35,904 nucleotides of DNA from Pseudomonadota bacterium (GTDB lineage Bacteria > Pseudomonadota > Gammaproteobacteria > Steroidobacterales > Steroidobacteraceae). The position numbers and the translations under genes were made by a program. Location: NCBI GenBank assembly GCA_021779535.1, contig JAJYAM010000023.1, positions 1-35,904 of the forward strand, in the 5' to 3' direction. The notes under the pieces are model-generated. The model did not search any database. It saw only the letters and a list, made by a program, of their open reading frames with translations, and had not been told where the DNA came from. Position 1 is the stretch's first letter, and every line of letters starts with the position of its first letter. Positions 25,528-33,281 of this stretch are shown here, one piece after another.

Positions 25528-26430
25528 ATGTTTCGGCGGCTGCGAACGGGGATCCTTCTGGCGCTGCTCGCGACGACGCCCGCGCGCGGCGCGGTCGTCG
25601 TGTCCTCGAAGCTCTCGAGCGAGTCGGCGCTGATCGGGCAGATGATCCGGCTGCTGCTGAACGCGCACGGGATCCCGACCGTCGACCGGATGCGCCTCGG
25701 CACGACGCCGGTCCTGCGCGAGGCGCTGCTGTCGGGCGAGATCGACCTGTACGTCGAGTACACCGGCGACGCGGCGTTCTTCTTCAACCAGCCCGCGAAC
25801 CCCGCCTGGCAGAGCCTGCGGGCAGGCTATCGGCTCGGCGCCGCGCTCGACTATGCGGCCCACCGGATCGTCTGGCTCACGCCGGCGCCGGCGGACGACG
25901 CCTGGGCGCTCGCGGTCCGCCGCGACGTCGCGACCGCTCACCGGTTGCGCAGCATGAGCGACTTCGGGCGCTGGGTCCGGCACGGCGGTGACGTGGTGCT
26001 CGCGTGCTCGGCGGAGTTCGCGAACGGCGGGACGCTCGCCCGGCTGGAGCAGACCTACCGCTTCCACCTGCGGTCGAGCCAGATGATCGTGCTGTCCGGC
26101 GGCGAGACCGCGGCGACGATCGCGGCCGCGGCCGCGGGCACCGATCGCACGAACACCGCGATGGTCTACGGCACCGACGGCGGCATCGTCGCGGCGAACC
26201 TGGTGCTGCTCACCGACGACCGGCACGCCGAACCGATCTATGCGCCGGTGCCCATCGTGCGCGCGGCGGTGCTCGCGCGATATCCGCAGATCCGGGCGCT
26301 GCTGCGGCCGCTGATGCGCAGCCTCGACGGCGACACGCTGCGCGCCCTGAACGCCCGCGTGCAGATCGACGGCGAATCCGCCGACTCGGTCGCGGCGGAC
26401 TACCTCGCGGCGACGGGACTCGCGCGCTGA
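25528..26430 (+). CDS. osmF: Periplasmic substrate-binding protein of a YehZ/OsmF-type ABC importer
   Basis: The 300-residue protein starts at the ATG at 25528. An in-frame GTG at 25522 has GGGGGA five bases upstream and is a good alternative. The signal peptide ends near TTPARG. VVVSSKLSSESALIGQMIRL and GEIDLYVEYTGDAAFFF are typical of the OpuAC/YehZ group that binds glycine betaine and similar quaternary amines. The stop abuts the permease ATG. Gene order (binding protein, long permease, ATPase, short permease) matches E. coli yehZYXW. Confidence 0.87.
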   Translation: MFRRLRTGILLALLATTPARGAVVVSSKLSSESALIGQMIRLLLNAHGIPTVDRMRLGTTPVLREALLSGEIDLYVEYTGDAAFFFNQPANPAWQSLRAGYRLGAALDYAAHRIVWLTPAPADDAWALAVRRDVATAHRLRSMSDFGRWVRHGGDVVLACSAEFANGGTLARLEQTYRFHLRSSQMIVLSGGETAATIAAAAAGTDRTNTAMVYGTDGGIVAANLVLLTDDRHAEPIYAPVPIVRAAVLARYPQIRALLRPLMRSLDGDTLRALNARVQIDGESADSVAADYLAATGLAR

Positions 26431-27588
26431 ATGGCGACGTCACCGCGGATCGACCGGCTCGGCACCGTGTTCGCGATCGTCGGGGGCGCGGCGCTCGCCG
26501 GCGCGCCGTTCGTCGTGTTCAAGCCGAACCGGATCGTTCCGGGCGTGCCGCTCGGGGTCCTCGTCGCGCTGCACGGCGCGACCGCGGCCGCGGTCGTCGG
26601 CGCGGCCGCGCTCGCGGGGGTCGTCGCGGTATTCGTCGCGAACCCGCCGCTGCGGCTCGCCGCGAGTCTCGGCGGGCTCGCCGCGGTCGCGCTCGGGGCC
26701 GCGGCGGCCGGGAACGCGTTCACGCCGGCCGGCGACCTGATCGTGCGGATCGCTCCCGGCGCCGGCTGCTGGATCGCGCTGATCGCGCTCGGACTGCTCG
26801 CGGCCGATGCGCTCACGCGGCTTCGGCCCGGTCCCTGGATGCGGGTGCTGCTGCTCGCGGCGTTCTTCACGGTCGCGCTCGCCGCGCTCGCGCACGGCAC
26901 CTTCGACCATCTCTCGGTGATGCGCGAGTACCGCAGCAACGCCGGGCGGTTCGCCTTCGAGGCGCGGCGGCACGTCGAGCTCGCGTTCGGCTCGCTCGCC
27001 GCGGCCTTGGCAGCCGGACTGCCGCTCGGCGTGCTCTGCCACCGCGTCCCGCGGCTGCGCGCCGGCGTGCTCGGCTCCTTGAATTTCGTGCAGACCATCC
27101 CGTCGATCGCGTTGTTCGGCATTCTGATGGTGCCGCTCGGCGCGCTCGCGGCGGCGGTGCCGCTCGCCGCGAGGCTCGGGATCGCGGGCATCGGTGCGGC
27201 GCCCGCGCTGGTCGCGCTGTTCGCGTACTCGCTGTTGCCGATCGTCGCGAACACGGTCGCCGGACTCGCGCGCGTGTCGCCGGCCGCGGTCGAGGCGGCC
27301 CGCGGCATGGGCCTGACGCGCGGCGAAGTGCTGGCGCGGGTGGAGTGGCCGCTCGCGCTGCCGGTGATCCTCACCGGCGTGCGGATCGTGCTGGTGCAGA
27401 ACATCGGCCTCGTGACCGTCGCCGCGCTGATCGGCGCGGGCGGCCTCGGCACGTTCGTGTTCCAGGGGATCGGCGAGACGGCGATCGACCTCGTGCTGCT
27501 CGGCGCGCTGCCGACGGTCGCGCTCGCGATCGCCTCCTCGGTGGTGCTCGACGCGCTGATCGAAGTCGTCGGAGGAGCGCAGCGATGA
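26431..27588 (+). CDS. yehY: ABC importer permease, YehY type
   Basis: The protein has 385 residues, the same length I recall for E. coli YehY. An extra N-terminal membrane block (about residues 10-170) precedes the canonical permease domain. That domain contains LAAGLPLGVLCHRVPRLRAG, FVQTIPSIALFGILMVPLGA and the EAA loop EAARGMGLTRGEVLARVEWP. The start follows the binding-protein stop directly, and the ATPase ATG overlaps its 3' end by four bases. It forms half of the membrane channel, the other half being the downstream short permease. Confidence 0.9.
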   Translation: MATSPRIDRLGTVFAIVGGAALAGAPFVVFKPNRIVPGVPLGVLVALHGATAAAVVGAAALAGVVAVFVANPPLRLAASLGGLAAVALGAAAAGNAFTPAGDLIVRIAPGAGCWIALIALGLLAADALTRLRPGPWMRVLLLAAFFTVALAALAHGTFDHLSVMREYRSNAGRFAFEARRHVELAFGSLAAALAAGLPLGVLCHRVPRLRAGVLGSLNFVQTIPSIALFGILMVPLGALAAAVPLAARLGIAGIGAAPALVALFAYSLLPIVANTVAGLARVSPAAVEAARGMGLTRGEVLARVEWPLALPVILTGVRIVLVQNIGLVTVAALIGAGGLGTFVFQGIGETAIDLVLLGALPTVALAIASSVVLDALIEVVGGAQR

Positions 27589-28541
27589 TCGTGCTGGAGG
27601 GCTTGACCAAGCGCTACGGGCCGGCGACCGTCGTCGACGCGGTCTCGATCGCGGTCGAGCGCGATTCGATCACCGCGATCGTCGGCACCTCGGGTTCCGG
27701 GAAATCGACGTTGCTGCGGATGATCAACCGGCTCGTGGAGCCTTCGGCGGGCCGGGTGTGGATCGACGGCCGGGACACCGCCGGCGAGCCGCCGCATCTG
27801 CTTCGGCGCCGGATCGGCTACGTGATCCAGGGCAACGGGCTGTTCCCGCACCGGACCGTCGCGCAGAACGTCGCGACCGTGCCGCGGCTCCTCGGATGGA
27901 GCGAGGCGCGGATCGCGGCGCGCACCACGCAGCTGCTCGAGGCCGTGCAGCTCGACCCGGCGAGGTACGCGGACCAGTATCCGCATGCGCTCTCCGGCGG
28001 GCAGCAGCAGCGGGTCGGCGTCGCGCGCGCGCTCGCGGCGGAGCCGAAGGTGCTCCTGATGGACGAGCCGTTCGGCGCGCTCGACCCGATCCTCCGCGCG
28101 AAGGCGCAGGAGGACCTGCTCGCGGTGCGCCGCCGGTTCGGGACGACGATCGTGCTGGTCACGCACGACATCGACGAGGCGTTCCGCCTCGGCGACCGCA
28201 TCGCGGTGATGCGCCACGGCCGCATCCTGCAATACGACCGCCCGGCCGCGCTCCTCACCCGGCCCGCGGATCCGTTCGTCGCCGAGCTCGCGGGGCGCGG
28301 CGATCGCTCGCTGCGGCTGCTGTCGTTGACCACCGCCGGCGACGCCGCCGAGGCCGCACCGGCCGGCGGCGGCGCGGACGGCGAGCCGGTGGTGCGCATC
28401 CCGGCCGGCGCCTCGCTGCGCGAGGCGCTCTCCGAGCTCGTGTGGCGCGGGGTGCCCGCGGGCTGGGTGGTCGATCCCGACGGGACGGTGCGCGGCGTGC
28501 TCCGCGTCGATTCGATCCTCGCGCACGGCCGGCCGCGCTGA
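27585..28541 (+). CDS. yehX: ABC importer ATPase, YehX/OpuCA type
   Basis: The 318-residue protein has GGAGGAG (27571-27577) seven bases before the ATG. Walker A is GTSGSGKST (34-42). The Q-loop lies in IGYVIQGNGLFPH, the signature is LSGGQQQRVGVARAL (near 139), Walker B is VLLMDEPFGALDP and the H-loop is LVTHDIDEA. The last about 60 residues (GEPVVRIPAGASLREALSEL, then GVLRVDSIL) look like a single CBS-type segment, as in OpuCA-class ATPases that sense ionic strength. It powers uptake through the two permeases. Confidence 0.94.
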   Translation: MIVLEGLTKRYGPATVVDAVSIAVERDSITAIVGTSGSGKSTLLRMINRLVEPSAGRVWIDGRDTAGEPPHLLRRRIGYVIQGNGLFPHRTVAQNVATVPRLLGWSEARIAARTTQLLEAVQLDPARYADQYPHALSGGQQQRVGVARALAAEPKVLLMDEPFGALDPILRAKAQEDLLAVRRRFGTTIVLVTHDIDEAFRLGDRIAVMRHGRILQYDRPAALLTRPADPFVAELAGRGDRSLRLLSLTTAGDAAEAAPAGGGADGEPVVRIPAGASLREALSELVWRGVPAGWVVDPDGTVRGVLRVDSILAHGRPR

Positions 28542-29281
28542 TGCGGCGGGCGCTCGCGCTCTGGCCGCTGCTCGCGCTCGGGCTGTTGGCGGCGTTCCTC
28601 GTGGAGCCGCAGCGGTTCGCACCGGTGTTCGCGCCGCTCACCGCCTACGGCGCGCCGCCGATCTACGACCAGGGCAACCTGCTCGCACTCGCGCTCGCGC
28701 ACGTCGGGATCGTGTGCGCGGCCGCCGCCGCGAGCACGCTCGTCGCGGTCGGGCTCGGGATCCTGGTCACGCGCGAGGGCTGGACCGAGTGGCTCTCGCC
28801 GTCGCGGACGATCGTGAACTTCGGGCAGACGTTCCCGCCGGTCGCGGTGCTCGCGCTCGCGGTGCCGCTGGTCGGATTCGGCGAGGAACCGACGCTGATC
28901 GCGCTGTTCGCGTACGGCCTGCTGCCGATATTCGAGAACACGATCGCGGGCCTCGCAGCCTGCCCGCCGACGCTGCGGGAGGCGGCGGATGGGATGGGGA
29001 TGAGCCCGCGGCAGCGCCTGTGGTCGGTCGAACTGCCGCTCGCGCTGCCGATGATCCTCGAGGGCGTGCGCCTGTCGGTCGTGATCGACGTCGGCACCGC
29101 GACGCTCGGCTCGACCGTCGCCGCGAAGGGCCTCGGCGAGGTGATCATCGCCGGATTGTCGTCGAACAACGCGGCGTTCGTGCTCCAGGGCGGGATCGCG
29201 ACCGGCTTGATCGCGATCCTGCTCTACGAGGGCCTCCGGGCCGTCGAGCGGCGGGTATGCCGTGCGATCCGGATCGACTGA
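28541..29281 (+). CDS. yehW: ABC importer permease, YehW type
   Basis: The 246-residue protein starts in a TGATG overlap with the ATPase stop. Membrane helices and the permease motifs GQTFPPVAVLALAVPLVGFG and REAADGMGMSPRQRLWSVEL (EAA loop) are clear. It is the short second permease of the YehZYXW-like system. By analogy the transporter imports glycine betaine or related compatible solutes with low affinity; no osmotic promoter is visible here. Confidence 0.9.
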   Translation: MRRALALWPLLALGLLAAFLVEPQRFAPVFAPLTAYGAPPIYDQGNLLALALAHVGIVCAAAAASTLVAVGLGILVTREGWTEWLSPSRTIVNFGQTFPPVAVLALAVPLVGFGEEPTLIALFAYGLLPIFENTIAGLAACPPTLREAADGMGMSPRQRLWSVELPLALPMILEGVRLSVVIDVGTATLGSTVAAKGLGEVIIAGLSSNNAAFVLQGGIATGLIAILLYEGLRAVERRVCRAIRID

Positions 29282-29290
29282 CGCGCGCGC

Positions 29291-29296
29291 TACAAT
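29291..29296 (+). promoter_or_regulatory. Candidate -10 element for the desaturase operon
   Basis: TACAAT occurs ten bases after the yehW stop and 34 bases before the desaturase GTG. A start near 29303 would leave a 28-base leader and exclude the upstream in-frame ATG at 29295. I see no good -35. Confidence 0.4.
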
Positions 29297-29330
29297 GCGG
29301 CCGGGACCGCGCGGGGTGCGGGGGGCGATC

Positions 29331-30326
29331 GTGACGAATCCGGCGGAGTCGATCGACGGGGTATCGGCGGCGCGCGACGAGCGCCCCGCCGCGGTCGAGT
29401 GGCCGACGCTCGCGCTCGCCGCGGTCGTTTATGGCGGCTGGATCGCGGCCACGCTCGCGTACCGGCGCTGGCCGCTCGCGCTCGATGCGCCCGCGGTCGC
29501 GCTGGTGCTGGTCCTGCACGGCTCGCTGCAGCACGAGATCCTGCACGGCCATCCGACCCGCCGGGCCGTGCTCAACCGCCTGCTCGCGATCTGGCCGCTG
29601 TCGCTGTGGCTGCCGTTCCCGATCTACCGGGACACGCACCTCGCGCATCACCGGGACGAGCGGCTCACCGATCCGCTCGACGATCCCGAGTCGTACTACC
29701 TCACCCCCGAGGCCTGGGCGGGTGCCGGCCGGTGGACCCGCGCGCTGCTGCGGGCCCAGCAGACGCTGCTCGGCCGGGTGGTCCTCGGCTCGTTCTGGCG
29801 GATCGGCGCGTTCTGGCGCGGCGAGCTGCGCCGCATCGCCGGGGGCGACTCGCGGCGCCGGCGCGTGTGGCTCCTGCACCTGTTGTGGTGCCTGCCGGTC
29901 GTCGCGTGGCTGACCGTGGTGTGCGCGATGCCGCTGTGGGTGTATGCCGTGACCATGGTGATCCCGGCGAACGGGATCCTGCTGATCCGCTCGTTCGCCG
30001 AGCACCGCGCGCGGCCGCAGGTGCGCGAGCGCATCGCGATCGTCGAGCGCTCATGGCTCCTCGGGCCGCTGTTCCTGTTCAACAACCTCCACGCGCTGCA
30101 TCACGAGCGCCCGGCGATCCCGTGGTATCGCTATCCGGCCCGGTATCGCCGCCACCGCGATCGGCTGATCGCCGAGAACGGCGGGCTCGTCTACCACAGC
30201 TATTTCGACGTCGCGCGCCGCTTCCTGGTGCGCGCCCACGATGCCGTGCCGCATCCGTTCGGACGGGTGCCGGTCGGGGCGACGCATGTTCACGGGGCGC
30301 TCGCGCCTGCTAGCATGGACGGATGA
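29331..30326 (+). CDS. Membrane fatty acid desaturase family protein
   Basis: From the GTG at 29331 (a G-run lies about five bases upstream) the protein has 331 residues. The three His boxes of membrane di-iron desaturases/hydroxylases are present: HEILH (68-72), HLAHH (103-107) and HALHH (254-258). Hydrophobic helices lie around them. It probably desaturates or hydroxylates an acyl chain or a related lipid; the substrate is not decided by sequence. Its TGA overlaps the ATG of the peptidase gene, so the genes are coupled. An in-frame ATG at 29295 is the alternative start. Confidence 0.88.
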   Translation: MTNPAESIDGVSAARDERPAAVEWPTLALAAVVYGGWIAATLAYRRWPLALDAPAVALVLVLHGSLQHEILHGHPTRRAVLNRLLAIWPLSLWLPFPIYRDTHLAHHRDERLTDPLDDPESYYLTPEAWAGAGRWTRALLRAQQTLLGRVVLGSFWRIGAFWRGELRRIAGGDSRRRRVWLLHLLWCLPVVAWLTVVCAMPLWVYAVTMVIPANGILLIRSFAEHRARPQVRERIAIVERSWLLGPLFLFNNLHALHHERPAIPWYRYPARYRRHRDRLIAENGGLVYHSYFDVARRFLVRAHDAVPHPFGRVPVGATHVHGALAPASMDG

Positions 30327-32125
30327 CGAACTCGATCCCCGCACGGCTCGCGGCGCTGCGCGAGCGGATGCGAGCGCACGGCGTCGCCGCGGTGCTCGTC
30401 CCGACCGCCGATCCGCATACCTCGGAGTACCTGCCCGATCACTGGCGCGCGCGCGCGTGGCTGTCCGGCTTCACCGGCTCCGCCGGCACCCTGCTGGTCG
30501 GCCGGGAGTTCGCGGGCTTGTGGACCGACTCGCGGTATTTCTCGCAGGCCGAGCAGGAACTCGCGGGCAGCGGGATCGCGCTGTGCAAGCTGCGCGTGCA
30601 GAACAATCCCGAATACCTCGATTGGGTCCGGGACAACCTGCGCGCGGGCGAGGCGCTCGCGGTCGCGGGGGACAGCATCACGGTCGGCGTGCAGCGGCAG
30701 ATCGAGCGGGTGCTCGCCGAGCGCGGCGCGACGCTGCGGCTGGACCTCGACCTGGTCGCCGCGATCTGGTCCGATCGGCCGGCACTGCCGACCGCGCCGA
30801 TCGTCGAACACCCGATCGCGTATGCCTGCGTCGCGCGCCGCGAGAAGCTCGAGCGCGTGCGCGAGGCGATGCGCGGGCTCGGCGCGACTCACCACCTGAT
30901 CTCGAGTCTCGACGACGTGGCGTGGCTCCTGAACCTGCGCGGCGCCGACGTCGAGTGCAATCCGGTGTTCCTCGCGCACCTGCTCGTCGAGCGCGACGGA
31001 CGCGCGACCCTGTTCGTCGACCGGTCCAAGCTCGCGGACGCGCTCATCACGGCGCTCGCCGCGGACGGGATCGGGATCGCCGACTACGCGGCGGTCACCG
31101 CGGCGCTCGGCGCGCTCGGAGCGCAGGCGGCGCTCCTCCACGATCCGGCAAGGATCGCGAGCGCGGTCGCCGGCGCGATCCCGGACACGGTCCGCCGGAT
31201 CGAGGCCGCGAACCCGACGACCGCGTTCAAGGCGGTGAAGACCGCCGCGGAGCTCGAGCGGATCCGCGCGACGATGCGCGTCGACGGCGCGGCGCTCGCC
31301 CGCGCGTTCCATCGGCTCGAGCGCGAGCTCGCGGCCGGCCGGCCGACGACCGAGCTCAGCGTCGATGCCCTGTTGCGCGAGGAGCGTTCCCGCCAGCCGG
31401 GCTGGGTCGGGGAGAGTTTCGCGACGATCGCCGGGTACGAGGCGAACGGTGCGCTGCCGCATTATCGCGCGACGCCGGCATCGCACCGCGCGCTGCGCGC
31501 CGAAGGGTTGCTGCTGATCGACTCGGGCGGGCAATACCTCGGCGGCACGACCGACGTGACCCGCGTGCTCGCGCTCGGCGCGACCCGCGCCGACCAGCGC
31601 CGCGACTCGACGCTGGTGCTGAAGGGGATGATCGCCCTGTCGCGCGCGCGCTTTCCGAGAGGCGCGAGCGGACCGCAGCTCGATGCGCTCGCCCGCGCGC
31701 CGCTGTGGGCCGAGTGCCTGGACTACGGCCACGGCACCGGGCACGGCGTCGGGTATTTCCTGAACGTGCACGAGGGCCCGCACGGGATCCGGCCGCCGAC
31801 CGCGGGCGGCGCGCTGGTCGCGCTCGAACCCGGCATGATCAGCTCGATCGAACCCGGCTTGTATCGGCCGGGACGCCATGGGATCCGGCACGAGAACCTC
31901 GTGGTCGTCGTCGCTGCCGGGCACGGGGAGTTCGGCGATTTCCTGTGCTTCGAGACACTGACCTTGTGCCCGTTCGACCGGCGGACGTTCGATGCGGACG
32001 CGCTCGATCCGGCGGAGCGCGGCTGGCTCGACCGGTACCACGCGACCGTGCGGCGCGAAGTCGGCCCGCTGCTGGAGGGCGCGGACCTGGAGTGGCTCGA
32101 GCGGCACTGCGCGCCGCTGGGATGA
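30323..32125 (+). CDS. pepP: Xaa-Pro aminopeptidase (M24B family)
   Basis: The 600-residue protein has two creatinase-type N-terminal domains followed by the pita-bread catalytic domain. The N-terminal MRAHGVAAVLVPTADPHTSE and WLSGFTGSAGTLLV match long-form X-prolyl aminopeptidases. Metal ligands appear as Asp400 (LLIDSGGQ), Asp411 (TTDVTR), His474 (HGTGHGVG), a Glu in SIEPGLY and a Glu in RHENL. It removes an N-terminal residue before proline. The three-domain length is like eukaryotic cytosolic and many bacterial forms; E. coli PepP is shorter, so the gene symbol is by function only. Both ends overlap neighbours by ATGA. Confidence 0.93.
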   Translation: MTNSIPARLAALRERMRAHGVAAVLVPTADPHTSEYLPDHWRARAWLSGFTGSAGTLLVGREFAGLWTDSRYFSQAEQELAGSGIALCKLRVQNNPEYLDWVRDNLRAGEALAVAGDSITVGVQRQIERVLAERGATLRLDLDLVAAIWSDRPALPTAPIVEHPIAYACVARREKLERVREAMRGLGATHHLISSLDDVAWLLNLRGADVECNPVFLAHLLVERDGRATLFVDRSKLADALITALAADGIGIADYAAVTAALGALGAQAALLHDPARIASAVAGAIPDTVRRIEAANPTTAFKAVKTAAELERIRATMRVDGAALARAFHRLERELAAGRPTTELSVDALLREERSRQPGWVGESFATIAGYEANGALPHYRATPASHRALRAEGLLLIDSGGQYLGGTTDVTRVLALGATRADQRRDSTLVLKGMIALSRARFPRGASGPQLDALARAPLWAECLDYGHGTGHGVGYFLNVHEGPHGIRPPTAGGALVALEPGMISSIEPGLYRPGRHGIRHENLVVVVAAGHGEFGDFLCFETLTLCPFDRRTFDADALDPAERGWLDRYHATVRREVGPLLEGADLEWLERHCAPLG

Positions 32126-33270
32126 GCCGCCTCGCGGCCTACGCGGCGCAGCTCGACGCGCTCGCGTCCCGCGAACGGCTGCGCGAGCGTCGATCGGCCG
32201 CGGGCGTCGATTTCACCTCGAACGATTATCTGGCGCTCGCGGCGAGCGCGCGGCTGCGCGCGGCCGTCGCGGACGCGCTCGAGCGCGGCGTCCCGGTCGG
32301 TGCGGGCGGCTCGCGGCTGCTGCGCGGAAACCATCCGGAACACGAACGCCTGGAGGCGGAGGCGGCCGCGTTCTTCGGCGCCGAGCGCAGCCTCCTGTTC
32401 GGCTCGGGATATGCGGCGAACCTCGCCGTGTTCGCGACGCTGCCACAGCGCGACGATCTGGTCGTGCACGACGAGCGGGTGCACGCGAGCGTGCACGACG
32501 GGCTGCGGCTCGGCCGCGCCGAGCGCGCCGCGTTCCGCCACAACGATCCCGGGGACGCGCAGCGGGCGATCGAGCAATGGCGCGCGCGCGGCGGCCGGGG
32601 GCGTGCCTGGATCGCGGTCGAGAGCCTGTATTCCATGGACGGCGATCGCGCGCCGCTCGACGAATTCGCCGCGCTCGCCGACGCGCGGGACGGCTTCCTG
32701 GTCGTCGACGAGGCGCATGCGACCGGCGTGTTCGGTCCGGACGGACGCGGGCTCGCGAGCGGGCTCGAAGGCCGCGAGAACGTGATCGCGCTGCACACCG
32801 GCGGCAAGGCCTTGGGGGTCGGCGGCGCCTGGGTGAACGCGCCGCGGCTGCTCGTGGAATTCCTGGTGAACCGCGCGCGGCCGTTCGTGTTCGCGACCGC
32901 GCCGCCGCCGATCCTCGCGGCCGCGTTGCGCGAATCGCTCGCGATCCTGCGGCAGGAGCCGCAGCGCCGGGAGCGCCTGCGCGCGCTCGTCGCGCACGCC
33001 GAGGCGCGGCTCGGCGGGCTGCCCGGCGCCGCGCCCGCGGGCACGCAGATCCTGCCGCTCGTCGTCGGCGCGGACGGCGCCGCGGTCCGGCTCGCGAGCG
33101 CGTTGAGCGAGCGCGGATTCGACGTGCGCGCGATCCGCCCGCCGACGGTCCCGGAGGGCACCGCGCGCCTGCGGATCTCGCTCAACCTGAACGTGACCGC
33201 GCCCGACGTCGATGCGCTCGCCGCGGCATTGCGCGAGCTCGAGTCCGGCCGGGTCGCGGCGCCGCGCTAG
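32122..33270 (+). CDS. bioF: 8-amino-7-oxononanoate synthase
   Basis: The 382-residue alpha-oxoamine synthase contains VDFTSNDYLALAAS, GAGGSRLLRGNHPEHERLEA, ESLYSMDGDRAPLDEF and VVDEAHATGVFGPDGRG. The PLP lysine is Lys229 in HTGGKALGVGGAWV. The C-terminal motif IRPPTVPEGTARLRISLN is characteristic of BioF. It condenses pimeloyl-CoA or -ACP with L-alanine, releasing CO2, as the first step of the biotin bicycle. The ATG overlaps the peptidase stop. No bioA, bioB, bioC or bioD is in the window, so this copy is separated from the usual biotin operon. Confidence 0.92.
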   Translation: MSRLAAYAAQLDALASRERLRERRSAAGVDFTSNDYLALAASARLRAAVADALERGVPVGAGGSRLLRGNHPEHERLEAEAAAFFGAERSLLFGSGYAANLAVFATLPQRDDLVVHDERVHASVHDGLRLGRAERAAFRHNDPGDAQRAIEQWRARGGRGRAWIAVESLYSMDGDRAPLDEFAALADARDGFLVVDEAHATGVFGPDGRGLASGLEGRENVIALHTGGKALGVGGAWVNAPRLLVEFLVNRARPFVFATAPPPILAAALRESLAILRQEPQRRERLRALVAHAEARLGGLPGAAPAGTQILPLVVGADGAAVRLASALSERGFDVRAIRPPTVPEGTARLRISLNLNVTAPDVDALAAALRELESGRVAAPR

Positions 33271-33281
33271 GCCGGGCGCGG

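Noticed and set aside
32122-33270. bioF-like gene as a serine palmitoyltransferase or other oxoamine synthase
   Set aside because: The C-terminal IRPPTVPEGTARLR and the GSRLLRGN motif match BioF best; I kept BioF and recorded the odd context as a finding.
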